Source: a virus. Taken from it: a stretch of DNA of 64,000 nt. The notes under the pieces were generated by a model. It ran no database searches and was not told where the DNA came from. It saw only the letters and a program-made list of their open reading frames with translations. The stretch lies in the IMG/VR virus record IMGVR_UViG_3300035698_019959, positions 1-64,000 of that record; one strand, given 5' to 3'. The position numbers and the translations under genes were made by a program. Below are positions 1-7,217 of this stretch, one piece after another. How positions within the stretch are numbered: position 1 is the stretch's first letter; each line of letters starts with the position of its first letter.

Positions 1-87
1 ATTGAATCAGGTAAGGTTAAGATAACCTGCGAAGGCAGGGAAGTAGAAATAAGCAGAGAGTCAGCGAAGGCTTTGAATTTTATATAA
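1..87 (+). CDS. C-terminal end of a truncated gene (partial)
   Basis: The first frame is open from base 1 to a TAA at 85-87 and would encode the last 28 residues of a protein whose start lies before the window. The residues are charged and mixed and show no domain. The next gene starts 20 bases later behind a GGAGGGTGAAGGG ribosome site, which fits a real gene end in a tight operon. Function cannot be judged from this fragment. Confidence 0.5.
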   Translation: MESGKVKITCEGREVEISRESAKALNFI

Positions 88-106
88 CACTTGGGAGGGT
101 GAAGGG

Positions 107-388
107 ATGAGTAAATGGACAGATGAAGTGGTTGAGGAAAGTAGAGATGAACTCCATAAGGTATGGGGGAACGCTATGGGGCTTCAAGCAGGAGCGGTTT
201 CGCTTAAGGATTTTAAGAAGTACAAGAAGAACTATGAATCTTTCCTCCGCAAGAAGATACAGGAAACTGTGGAGAAATGTGCAAAGGTAACTAAAGAATT
301 TGCAGATAGTTGGGATAGTTCTCATGAGGGTGGAGATTATGTTGAGTTAATAAAATTAGTTACAGAGATACGCGAGATAGGAGAGTGA
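107..388 (+). CDS. Hypothetical protein, 93 aa, charged and helical
   Basis: A 93-residue soluble protein rich in Lys and Glu, predicted to be largely alpha-helical. It has no signal peptide or membrane segment. The start is an ATG 6 bases after a purine-rich site (GAAGGG). The next gene begins one base after its stop, so the two are co-transcribed. I do not recognise the family. It is typical of the small early genes of large phages. Confidence 0.7.
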   Translation: MSKWTDEVVEESRDELHKVWGNAMGLQAGAVSLKDFKKYKKNYESFLRKKIQETVEKCAKVTKEFADSWDSSHEGGDYVELIKLVTEIREIGE

Positions 389-389
389 T

Positions 390-599
390 ATGAAACAGAT
401 AAATGAAGAAATAAGAAACATAAACAAAATGGTAGAGAGTTATATCGATTATTGGGAAGAGATAGAAGAAGAGGGTGAGGCGGTTAAGCAAAGCTATTGG
501 GATGCTGAGATGAATTTGTTTGTTAAAAAGTTGAAAATTATTGAAAAGAGAATATTTGTGGCTGAGGGTGATAGCGGTGGGTTTGGGGTATGTGTCTAA
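390..599 (+). CDS. Hypothetical protein, 69 aa
   Basis: A small acidic protein that is helical over about residues 1-60, with a Gly-rich tail. Its ribosome site (GGAGAG) lies in the end of the preceding gene, and the gap between them is one base, so translation is probably coupled. No known domain is visible. Confidence 0.65.
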   Translation: MKQINEEIRNINKMVESYIDYWEEIEEEGEAVKQSYWDAEMNLFVKKLKIIEKRIFVAEGDSGGFGVCV

Positions 600-608
600 G
601 GAGGAAAT

Positions 609-794
609 ATGACGAATAAAATAAAAGGGTTTTTGTGTATAACCCCGTTTGTATTATCTATTTTGGGACTTTTTTGTTATTTTGTATCTGCGGGAGGGTT
701 TGGGTTTTTATTTATTGTTTTACTTAGTAGTTTTATTATTATGGCGATATCGTTATTGGGTGGTTATGGTTTAAAACTATTAAGCGGAAATTAA
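609..794 (+). CDS. Small membrane protein, 61 aa
   Basis: A 61-residue, very hydrophobic protein with two predicted transmembrane helices (about residues 8-28 and 32-56) joined by a Gly-rich turn. A good AAGGAGG site sits 6 bases before the ATG. Neither a holin role nor any other can be assigned: no endolysin lies nearby. Confidence 0.65.
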   Translation: MTNKIKGFLCITPFVLSILGLFCYFVSAGGFGFLFIVLLSSFIIMAISLLGGYGLKLLSGN

Positions 795-816
795 AATATA
801 ATATTATGGGGGGGAC

Positions 817-1902
817 ATGAGTCAGTTAAAAGTTGAAGTAGTTGAAATTGATGAAATTCTAGAACATCCAAATGCCGATAGTCTTGAGTTGGCTAGGATC
901 AAAGGTTGGATATGTATTGTTAAAAAGGGTGTTTTTAAGTCAGGAGACAAATGCATATATGCTCCCATCGATTCTGTTCTTCCTTATATTTTAGAAGATA
1001 AGCTTTTTTCAGATGCAAAGGTTAAGTTAAGCAAAGGTAGAATCAAAACAATCAAGTTAAGGGGTTCCATTTCACAGGGATTAGTTATTAATCCTAAAAC
1101 AGTGGGAATGGAAAATAAAAAGGTAGGTGCAGATGTAACGAAAGAGCTTGGCATAGAAAAATATGAGCCTCCTCAAAAATCTTGTAAAAGCAATGAACCA
1201 AAATATTATAAATATAGAAATCCTAATTTTAAAAAATATACTGATATGGAAAATTATAAGAATTATGTTGGTCTCTTTAAGGAAGGAGAACCAGTTGTTG
1301 TTACAGAAAAGATTCATGGAACAAATTGGAGAGCTGGTTGGGTTCCTACTGTGGCTGATACTTTTTGGAAGAAAGTTAAAAAGTTTTTTGGTAGGTTGCC
1401 TGAGTATGAATTTGTTTATGGGTCTCGTAATGTGCAGCTTCATGATAAAAAAGATTGGAAGGGGTTTTATCCTGGGAATGTGTATTATAAGATTGTAGAA
1501 AAGTATGATATTAAAAATAAATTAAAACCTAATGAAGTTATCTATGGCGAAGTCTATGGTGATGGAATTCAGGGTAATTATAGTTATGGGTTAAAGGGTG
1601 AAATGGATTTGGTTATCTTTGATATGATGCACGATGGGGACTATATGTGCCCGAAATTTGCTGAGACTTGGTGTGAGAATAGAAATCTTCCTTTTGTCCC
1701 TGTTTTATATGAAGGCCCATTTAGTATTGAGAAGATCGTTGAGTTGAGTAAAGGTGCTTCGGTATTATGTCCTGATCAAAAGGTTAGAGAGGGTGTTGTT
1801 ATTAAGCTAACGGAAGAAGCAGCTACTCACATGGGGCGGAAGGTTTTGAAATATGTTAGTGACGAATATTTATTGTTAAAAGGTAATACAGATTTTCATT
1901 GA
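817..1902 (+). CDS. RNA ligase, DRB0094 (Rnl5-like) family
   Basis: A 361-residue ATP-dependent RNA ligase. The N-terminal about 95 residues form the OB-like region of the DRB0094 type (EHPNADSLEL near 16-25, then a GD and DSVLP signature). The nucleotidyltransferase domain starts near residue 155, with motif I KIHGTN at 165-170 (K165 would carry AMP). Next come a YGEVYG motif, the EGVVIK motif IV and a KVLK motif V near the C-terminus, so the catalytic set looks complete. Family members seal nicked or broken RNA. Two phage tRNA genes follow immediately, which suggests tRNA repair after a host anticodon-nuclease attack, but that is inference. The start ATG follows a GGGGGGG site. Confidence 0.88.
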   Translation: MSQLKVEVVEIDEILEHPNADSLELARIKGWICIVKKGVFKSGDKCIYAPIDSVLPYILEDKLFSDAKVKLSKGRIKTIKLRGSISQGLVINPKTVGMENKKVGADVTKELGIEKYEPPQKSCKSNEPKYYKYRNPNFKKYTDMENYKNYVGLFKEGEPVVVTEKIHGTNWRAGWVPTVADTFWKKVKKFFGRLPEYEFVYGSRNVQLHDKKDWKGFYPGNVYYKIVEKYDIKNKLKPNEVIYGEVYGDGIQGNYSYGLKGEMDLVIFDMMHDGDYMCPKFAETWCENRNLPFVPVLYEGPFSIEKIVELSKGASVLCPDQKVREGVVIKLTEEAATHMGRKVLKYVSDEYLLLKGNTDFH

Positions 1903-1906
1903 TAAT

Positions 1907-1977
1907 TGGTGGATCGTCCAATGGAAGGACAGCGGTTTTTGGGGCCGTTTATCTAGGTTCGAATCCTAGTCCGTCAA
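1907..1977 (+). tRNA. tRNA-Gln (anticodon TTG)
   Basis: A cloverleaf can be folded by eye. The acceptor stem is 1907-1913 with 1970-1976 (two wobble pairs). The D stem is GTCC/GGAC (1916-1919 with 1927-1930). The anticodon stem is 1932-1936 with 1944-1948, giving loop 1937-1943 and anticodon TTG (1939-1941). The T stem is CTAGG/CCTAG with loop TTCGAAT (1958-1964). The first base is U, as usual for tRNA-Gln. CCA is not encoded. It serves CAA codons, which are frequent in this phage. Confidence 0.9.
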
Positions 1978-2008
1978 CAGATGGTTATAACAGATAGTAA
2001 ATATTGGT

Positions 2009-2081
2009 GTGATCGTAGCTTAATTAGTAAAGCGTCAGGTTGTGGCCCTGGAGGATGTGGATGCAAGTTCCACCGATCACC
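2009..2081 (+). tRNA. tRNA-His (anticodon GTG)
   Basis: The acceptor stem GTGATCG/CGATCAC (2009-2015 with 2074-2080) is perfect. The D stem is GCTT/AAGC. The anticodon stem is TCAGG/CCTGG with loop 2040-2046 and anticodon GTG (2042-2044). The T stem is GTGGA/TCCAC. Discriminator C2081 fits histidine. Two oddities: the base at -1 is T rather than the G needed opposite C73, and the T loop reads TGCAAGT instead of the usual TTC start. CCA is not encoded. Confidence 0.87.
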
Positions 2082-2110
2082 CCTATATTTATTATTTTAA
2101 AGGAGGAAAT

Positions 2111-2944
2111 ATGAAAGCACAGAATCTAACAATATGCGTACCGAATAAGGGTTGTGATAAGAATTGCCCTTATTGCGTTTCCAAAATGACTCCTTCAGTA
2201 CAATCTGATTTAAAAAGAATGGAATGGAATTTAAAAAAAGTTAAATTTTTTGCTGAAAGAGCAGGGGTGTCTTCGATACTGTTTACTGGTAAAGGTGAGC
2301 CATTTTTAAATATAAAAGATTTGACCTATTTGGCCAATCTTTTTAGTTTTTTCCCGATTGAAATTCAAACCAATGGATTGAAGTTGTTAGAGTGTTATAA
2401 TGAACAGGAATTAATGATTGCACGAGATATTTTGTGGGCAGCCAATGTATTGGCCTTTTCGTTCGATAGAATGGAACAGTTTGATAAATTCAAAGATTTG
2501 TTTGAATTTTTAAAGAAAAATTATGGAATTGTTATTCGGGTAACAATGAATGTAACTGAATGGCTTGAAGGTTATGATCCTAGCCAATTTATTGGGAAAT
2601 GTCAAGAATGTGGTGTGGATCAATTTTCTTTTAGAAATATAGTTGTCCCGACTAGGTTAATGAAAGATCAAGAAGCATATAAGGCAGCAAGGTGGATAGA
2701 TGAAAACACCGACCCTCTTCTCTATAATAATTATAAGAAGTTTATTTCAAAATTTTCGAATTCGCTTATAATTCGGGAATTACCTTATGGTGCTGTGGTG
2801 TATGATATTTGTGATGTTGCTGTTACTTGTTTTGATTATTGTGTACAGGATAAAAACAATGGTGACGATATTAGAAGTTTAATCTTTCAAGAGGATGGTC
2901 ATCTTTATACCTCATGGAATAGTAAGGCAAGTATATTATTTTAA
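2111..2944 (+). CDS. Radical SAM enzyme
   Basis: A 277-residue radical SAM protein. The CX3CX2C cluster (C15, C19, C22) binds the 4Fe-4S that cleaves S-adenosylmethionine, and TGKGEP at 59-64 is the GGEP-like SAM-binding motif. The chosen start is the ATG 4 bases after AAAGGAGG. An upstream in-frame ATG at 2042 lies inside tRNA-His and is rejected. No second full Cys cluster is visible, though Cys residues are grouped near 240-250. The substrate is unknown: RNA or DNA base modification, queuosine-type chemistry or peptide modification are all possible. Its place beside tRNA genes and an RNA ligase makes a tRNA role attractive but unproven. Confidence 0.85.
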   Translation: MKAQNLTICVPNKGCDKNCPYCVSKMTPSVQSDLKRMEWNLKKVKFFAERAGVSSILFTGKGEPFLNIKDLTYLANLFSFFPIEIQTNGLKLLECYNEQELMIARDILWAANVLAFSFDRMEQFDKFKDLFEFLKKNYGIVIRVTMNVTEWLEGYDPSQFIGKCQECGVDQFSFRNIVVPTRLMKDQEAYKAARWIDENTDPLLYNNYKKFISKFSNSLIIRELPYGAVVYDICDVAVTCFDYCVQDKNNGDDIRSLIFQEDGHLYTSWNSKASILF

Positions 2945-2973
2945 TGCATGAACAAAACATAAAGGAGAAAACT

Positions 2974-3492
2974 ATGAAATACAAAGTGGGTGACAAGGTA
3001 AGAGTAAGGCAGTGGGAAGCAATGAAGAGAGAGTTTGGGTTGGATAGTGATGGAAATATAAAATTATATCCTTCTTTTATAACAGGTATGTCTGGGCATT
3101 GTGGTGAAGTGGGTATTATATCAAAGGTGAGTGGGATTGGTTATTCTATGGGTAATGGTGGTGGGTTTGTTTGGACTGATGATATGTTTGAGGGTTATGC
3201 TTTTGAGTATGGTGATGAGATTGAAGTTAGTAGTTATGAGGGTGTGTGTGGAGAGGGTTGGGTTAAGAGAATATATGTTGGGTATATAGATGGAGACTAT
3301 CGGCCTTATTGTTGTGTAAGTTCTGAGTGTGACAAAGAATATGAAGAAGGTAATACTTATGATACGGGCCCTTGGAGATTTGCTCGTCCAGTTCAAAAGG
3401 ATGTTATAGAAGTAACACTTAAAAAGAATGGTGAAGTAATTGATGGGCCTATAAGTGAAGAGACTGCTAGAAGTCTTAAAATAATTAAATAA
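2974..3492 (+). CDS. Hypothetical protein with SH3-like N-terminus, 172 aa
   Basis: Start taken at the ATG behind AAAGGAGAAA. The longer in-frame start at 2944 overlaps the preceding stop and has no ribosome site. The N-terminal part opens with a KVGDKVRVR strand and ends with FVWTDDMFE. This is the SH3-like barrel pattern common in small phage proteins of unknown role. The C-terminal third carries several Cys (CCVSSEC) and could bind a metal. No enzyme motif is visible. Confidence 0.7.
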   Translation: MKYKVGDKVRVRQWEAMKREFGLDSDGNIKLYPSFITGMSGHCGEVGIISKVSGIGYSMGNGGGFVWTDDMFEGYAFEYGDEIEVSSYEGVCGEGWVKRIYVGYIDGDYRPYCCVSSECDKEYEEGNTYDTGPWRFARPVQKDVIEVTLKKNGEVIDGPISEETARSLKIIK

Positions 3493-3508
3493 AAAAAAGG
3501 AGGAGATA

Positions 3509-3931
3509 ATGGTATTTTTAATTTATTTGTTGGGTATGGTAGATATTTTTCTTGGTGTATCTATAGCGGTTGCTGTATGTAGCGGGATGTTCCTAATTGT
3601 TTCTGCCGTATCAACTGTGGCTTGGCAGGGGGTGGTAGAGGTTGCGCCAGAGGAGAATCGTCGTGGTTGGGATGTCAAAGACTATAAGGCAGCGTGTAAG
3701 ATAGGGCAGAAGATAAGAAAGACAGCTATGGTGATATTTATTCCGACCATTTTATTCTCTATTTTTATCCCTTCTTCCAAGATGATGGCTGCTATGTATT
3801 TGTTGCCCAAGATAGCGGGGAACGAGCAAGTCCAACAGATCCCTAGCAAAGTATTAAAAGCATTAAATTTTAAGTTAGATGAATGGGTAGAAGATTTCAC
3901 TGGTGATGTTAAAAAGGAGAAAACAAAATGA
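3509..3931 (+). CDS. Membrane protein, 140 aa
   Basis: Two strongly hydrophobic segments (about residues 2-35 and 75-100) flank a charged, Lys-rich cytoplasmic-type loop, and the tail is charged. A strong AAAGGAGGAG site precedes the ATG. The last bases overlap the next gene's ATG by four (ATGA). The family is common in phages as an uncharacterised membrane protein. No function can be assigned. Confidence 0.7.
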   Translation: MVFLIYLLGMVDIFLGVSIAVAVCSGMFLIVSAVSTVAWQGVVEVAPEENRRGWDVKDYKAACKIGQKIRKTAMVIFIPTILFSIFIPSSKMMAAMYLLPKIAGNEQVQQIPSKVLKALNFKLDEWVEDFTGDVKKEKTK

Positions 3932-4116
3932 TTGATTTAAACGAAGGGGTGGAAACACCAGTGCAGAGAATGTGGGTAAGCTTTGATCCGAAAACAGACA
4001 GGACGATGAATGAAGGTGGGGTCGGAGAATTCTTTAATCAACTGATAGAGTTGATGAAGAAGTTTGGGGTTCTTCAATTAGGATGTGCTAAATGTGATAA
4101 TAAGGAGAAAAAATAA
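3928..4116 (+). CDS. Hypothetical protein, 62 aa, C-terminal CxxC
   Basis: A 62-residue protein that overlaps the end of the preceding membrane protein gene by an ATGA junction. The C-terminus has a single CxxC pair (CAKC) that might join a metal site in a dimer. No family is recognised. Confidence 0.6.
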   Translation: MIDLNEGVETPVQRMWVSFDPKTDRTMNEGGVGEFFNQLIELMKKFGVLQLGCAKCDNKEKK

Positions 4117-4127
4117 TATATAACCAA

Positions 4128-4328
4128 ATGAATATTCAAGAGGGGAGATATGTTGTGAAAAAATACTTTGAAGTTGTTAAGGATTCTTTAGGTAAAACTA
4201 AGATATTTGGTCCTTTAAAAAATATTAAAAAGGTAGTTGATAATCAAGAGTATAAATATTGCCAAGTTTTTAAGGATAAAGTGATTTCTGTTTTAAAGGA
4301 AAAAGAAATATTACAACAGGAGGAGTAA
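4128..4328 (+). CDS. Hypothetical protein, 66 aa
   Basis: A small Lys-rich protein. The annotated ATG at 4128 has a weak ribosome site. A GTG at 4155 preceded by AGAGGGGAGA (residues KKYFEVV onward) is an alternative start. The next gene starts one base after the stop. No domain is visible. Confidence 0.5.
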   Translation: MNIQEGRYVVKKYFEVVKDSLGKTKIFGPLKNIKKVVDNQEYKYCQVFKDKVISVLKEKEILQQEE

Positions 4329-4329
4329 A

Positions 4330-4569
4330 ATGTCTAGTACATATTATCGCGATGAAGATGGTCAGAAGCATTATTTCACTAGATACGTTGAGGAGCGGCT
4401 GGAAGAGTTAGAAGCATTAAAAAGAATAAGCGAAGAGTATTTCAAGCCTTTTATTAAAGCAGTAAGTAAGATTTATCTGTGTCGTCCTTGTTGCTATAAG
4501 AACAGGGAAGTTCTAGATGAGATAAAAAAACTAGGCGAAAAGGCAGAAAAGGAACGTAAAGATAAGTAA
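4330..4569 (+). CDS. Hypothetical protein, 79 aa, helical with Cys pair
   Basis: A charged helical protein (about residues 15-45 likely coiled coil) with a CRPCC motif near residue 55 that could bind metal. ACAGGAGG lies 7 bases before the ATG. Not recognised. Confidence 0.6.
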   Translation: MSSTYYRDEDGQKHYFTRYVEERLEELEALKRISEEYFKPFIKAVSKIYLCRPCCYKNREVLDEIKKLGEKAEKERKDK

Positions 4570-4579
4570 GGAGCTATTA

Positions 4580-4678
4580 ATGTTTGCGTTGATACTAATA
4601 ATTTGTATGGCAAGTTCTGGAATAGATTTTCCTGATTGGGCTTATGTTCTAGCAGCATTGGCTATATTAGAGAGTTAA
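4580..4678 (+). CDS. Very small membrane protein, 32 aa
   Basis: An ATG 5 bases after AAGGAGC opens a 32-residue, hydrophobic reading frame with one short membrane helix at the start and a second near the end. It fills the only gap between two well-supported genes, which favours it being real. Function unknown. Confidence 0.45.
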   Translation: MFALILIICMASSGIDFPDWAYVLAALAILES

Positions 4679-4688
4679 AGGAGAAAGC

Positions 4689-5117
4689 ATGTTGATGAGC
4701 GCAATTTCGTTTGCAATACTTAAACATATGAAACAAGTAGATGATGATGGCAAAGATTATTTTAGAGAACATTGTGCTGTTGTAGGTAGGCTTGTTGAAG
4801 GAGTTACTAATGATATCAAAGTAATTGAAGCGGCTTATCTTCATGATACTTTAGAAGATACAGATACTACTTACGAGGAGCTTGTGGAGCATTTTGGTCA
4901 AAGGGTTGCTGACCTAGTCAATGAGGTAACTCACGAAGGACAGAAGGATCATTATGGATACTATTTTCCAAGACTAAAGAGTAGGGATGCTATACTTATT
5001 AAGTTAGCAGATAGGATGTCTAATATATCAAGAATGGATAATTGGGATGATGAGAGAAAAGAACAATATTTAAAGAAAACAAAGTTCTGGAGAGATGGTT
5101 CAGATAAGGGGGAGTAG
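4689..5117 (+). CDS. HD-domain hydrolase, SpoT/MESH1-like
   Basis: A 142-residue HD-superfamily metallohydrolase. The residue order matches the (p)ppGpp hydrolase half of SpoT and the small MESH1 enzymes: H28, HD at 52-53, ED at 56-57 (HDTLED), and D108 in KLADRMSN. Substrates of the family include (p)ppGpp and related nucleotides such as NADPH. In a phage it could blunt a stringent response or an alarmone-based defence, but it could also hydrolyse other nucleotides. The start follows AAAGGAG, and a second ATG two codons on is possible. The stop abuts the next gene. Confidence 0.82.
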   Translation: MLMSAISFAILKHMKQVDDDGKDYFREHCAVVGRLVEGVTNDIKVIEAAYLHDTLEDTDTTYEELVEHFGQRVADLVNEVTHEGQKDHYGYYFPRLKSRDAILIKLADRMSNISRMDNWDDERKEQYLKKTKFWRDGSDKGE

Positions 5118-5444
5118 ATGTTTATTTACAATTTGGTTGTCGCTATGGTTCTACATTTTTTAGCAGATTTTGTTGCCCAAAATGATTGGATGGCAATTAA
5201 TAAGTCTCAATCGTTCAAAGCATTAGGTTTGCATTCTCTTGTTTATTCTTTTTGTTTTCTTGGATTTGGATTAGGGTTTATGTTATGGATGTTGCTTACT
5301 CATTTGATTATTGATGGTATCACAAGTAGGGTAACGTCATATTATTGGAAGCAAGAAAAAAGACATGAATTTTTTGTAGTTATTGGCTTTGATCAATTGT
5401 TACATAATTTGGTGTTAATATTAGGAGTGCTCAAATGTTTATAG
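5118..5444 (+). CDS. DUF3307-like membrane protein
   Basis: A 108-residue polytopic membrane protein with three or four helices. Conserved polar residues of the DUF3307 family lie inside or near the membrane: HFLADFVAQ (residues 13-21), a Lys then LGLHSL, HLIIDGITS, and FDQLLHN near the C-terminus. The His/Asp spacing suggests a metal or proton function, but the family role is unknown. It starts directly after the HD hydrolase stop, so the pair may work together. Confidence 0.7.
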   Translation: MFIYNLVVAMVLHFLADFVAQNDWMAINKSQSFKALGLHSLVYSFCFLGFGLGFMLWMLLTHLIIDGITSRVTSYYWKQEKRHEFFVVIGFDQLLHNLVLILGVLKCL

Positions 5445-6058
5445 AAGATGAAGATTTAGAATTTAATGAAGGTAATTTTAAACGTCTAAAAGAAGAAGCG
5501 AAGTCAAGGGAAGCATATATTAAAATTTTGTTAGGATTAATTGATGAGTTAAAAAAAATGAATCAAGGGGGGGGGGATAAAATGAGTCCAGAATCAATCT
5601 GTTGTAGTGTAGAAATTGCGAAGAATTTAGAAGAAGCAGGATGGGATAAAGAGACTGTGTTTGTATGGTTGGCCCAATGCAATGGAAGTTATCGGCTTTG
5701 GCCAATTGAAAATATCGGTTATGAATTAAATCCGATGATAAATTTTTATTATGCTCCCACAAGTGCAGAGATAGAGTTGCCAATAGAAATACAATGTATT
5801 TGTTATTGTAAAAATGTTTTAGACGAACATTCTAAATATTGGTGTTTAGACGAACATTCTAAATATTGGTGTATGGAAGTTTTTGATGAGGAAGAGGATA
5901 GAATTTATACTAAAGATATGGTTCTAGCATGTTCTGGTCCAAAATATTGTGGAGAGAATCATAGTTTTACTCTTCCAGGAACTGAAGAGGCCTATACTGA
6001 AGTAGAATCAAAAGCTAGAGCATGGTTATATTTAAAAAAAAGGGGGTTAATCAAATGA
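5435..6058 (+). CDS. Probable fusion of two small phage proteins across a poly-G tract
   Basis: As read, this is one 207-residue frame. Residues 1-46 look like a separate helical small protein. The part from the Met at 5582 (MSPESICCSVEIAKN) resembles a widespread small phage protein that normally starts there, behind its own G-rich ribosome site. The junction is a run of ten G (5567-5576). With nine G the upstream frame would stop at a TGA overlapping the ATG at 5582, the usual ATGA junction in this genome. Near residue 130 a 9-residue unit (LDEHSKYWC) is repeated in tandem. Function unknown. Confidence 0.6.
   Translation: MFIEDEDLEFNEGNFKRLKEEAKSREAYIKILLGLIDELKKMNQGGGDKMSPESICCSVEIAKNLEEAGWDKETVFVWLAQCNGSYRLWPIENIGYELNPMINFYYAPTSAEIELPIEIQCICYCKNVLDEHSKYWCLDEHSKYWCMEVFDEEEDRIYTKDMVLACSGPKYCGENHSFTLPGTEEAYTEVESKARAWLYLKKRGLIK
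5567..5576 (+). repeat. Poly-G homopolymer (10 G)
   Basis: Ten consecutive G inside the 5435-6058 frame. The tract doubles as the likely ribosome site of the downstream part (ATG at 5582). Its length decides whether two genes are fused or separate. It could be a slippage hotspot or a sequencing miscount. Confidence 0.9.
5818..5871 (+). repeat. 27-bp tandem repeat (2 copies), coding
   Basis: Two adjacent identical 27-bp units inside the 5435-6058 gene, giving two copies of LDEHSKYWC. This is an in-frame duplication. Confidence 0.9.
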
Positions 6059-6522
6059 AAGATACTTTAAGATGTAGAGGGAAAAGTATTGACACTCGTA
6101 GTTGGGTGTATGGTTTCCCGGTATATAGTGTTAATGATAAATGTTATATAATTTTAAATGCAACAGAAGATGCCATAAATACATTAAATGAAGTAGATTT
6201 CGTGTTTGTAGAAGTCGATCCTAAGACTGTTGGGAGATATATTGGGATGAATGATGCAAATGATATAGAAATCTATGAACATGATATTGTTAGAAAATGG
6301 TGGGGATTTTATTGGGATCGTGGAGATAAATATTGTTATCACCAAATTGTATTTGATAGGGGGTCTGTTGGCCCTTGTTATGGCGGTAATGTTATGTCGT
6401 GGTTATTAGGAGGATGTTATAATTTATGGGAAGGTAATGAGGTTGAGGTAATGGGTAATATTTTTGATAATTCTGATCTTGATGGTAAAGAAGAATTTGT
6501 AAAATGGGAAGGGGAACAATAA
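6055..6522 (+). CDS. YopX-like protein
   Basis: Start placed at the ATG overlapping the preceding TGA (ATGA) behind AAGGGGG. The longer start at 6022 lies within the upstream gene. The 155-residue protein has the YopX layout: an opening LRCRGKSIDTRSWVYGF, a VDPKTVGRYIGMND strand and IYEHDIVR. After these come barrel strands and a closing EVMGNIFDN. YopX proteins are small beta-rich phage proteins of unknown function. A second one lies at 9469-9897. Confidence 0.82.
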   Translation: MKDTLRCRGKSIDTRSWVYGFPVYSVNDKCYIILNATEDAINTLNEVDFVFVEVDPKTVGRYIGMNDANDIEIYEHDIVRKWWGFYWDRGDKYCYHQIVFDRGSVGPCYGGNVMSWLLGGCYNLWEGNEVEVMGNIFDNSDLDGKEEFVKWEGEQ

Positions 6523-6523
6523 A

Positions 6524-6682
6524 ATGAATACATACGAAACAATATTTCTTTTTATATTAGCTTCAGGTGCTGCTCTTTGGTTTGGGCTATGGCAGGATAG
6601 TGCTCAAGCTGGAATGTTTATGTGGTTATTATTAGCATTAATTATATATTTATTTATAGAAAAGGGGCAACCAAATGACTAA
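6524..6682 (+). CDS. Small membrane protein, 52 aa
   Basis: The 52-residue frame starts one base after the YopX stop and overlaps the next gene by eight bases. It has two hydrophobic helices (about residues 6-23 and 29-45) and a charged tail. The ribosome site is weak (GGAAGGGGAACA). Confidence 0.5.
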   Translation: MNTYETIFLFILASGAALWFGLWQDSAQAGMFMWLLLALIIYLFIEKGQPND

Positions 6683-7208
6683 CCTCAAAAGAAAAGATGT
6701 TGAGAATGCTATTGATGAATGTGCAGATAAGAAATTAAGATATTTTATGACAGGTGGATGTTACGGACAACCTAAAGAAATAATCCACCAAGAAGAAGTA
6801 TTTATAGCTAATAAATGTAAGTTGGTAAAAAATATAATGGCCCTTCAAGATAAAGAAGAAATATTAATATGGGACGATCCAATGGATTATAATTATTACT
6901 ATAGAACAGCGGATGGGGAATATATAAAAATGGGGTCAAAGAAAGAAGGAATAATAGAGCCGGAATGGATGAAAGGAATAAGGTATTTGTATCTAAGGTT
7001 AGCACAAGAAAGAGGCTTTCAACCTGTCGATAAGCTTTGTAGTATAACTGATGTTGGAGGGTACCACGAATTAATATCTTTTGTCTCTGACTTACTTGAA
7101 GATCTTGGAAGCAAATGCTTATGTAAAATGGGAGCGGTTCTGGCCCGTAATCGTTCGGGCAATATGATAAAAGGTGCTATTAACGGAATAACTTATTGGA
7201 GATTGTAG
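6675..7208 (+). CDS. Hypothetical protein, 177 aa
   Basis: A soluble mixed alpha/beta protein with no motif I can name. The ATG follows AAAGGGGCAACC and overlaps the preceding small membrane gene. The following epimerase gene starts 10 bases after its stop. It may be an accessory protein of unknown role. Confidence 0.65.
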   Translation: MTNLKRKDVENAIDECADKKLRYFMTGGCYGQPKEIIHQEEVFIANKCKLVKNIMALQDKEEILIWDDPMDYNYYYRTADGEYIKMGSKKEGIIEPEWMKGIRYLYLRLAQERGFQPVDKLCSITDVGGYHELISFVSDLLEDLGSKCLCKMGAVLARNRSGNMIKGAINGITYWRL

Positions 7209-7217
7209 GGGTATGTT

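Noticed and set aside
1163-1498. 111-residue + strand frame inside the RNA ligase gene
   Set aside because: It overlaps the complete, motif-bearing ligase frame and has no independent support.
2042-2110. N-terminal extension of the radical SAM gene
   Set aside because: It runs through tRNA-His and has no ribosome site; the ATG at 2111 follows AAAGGAGG.
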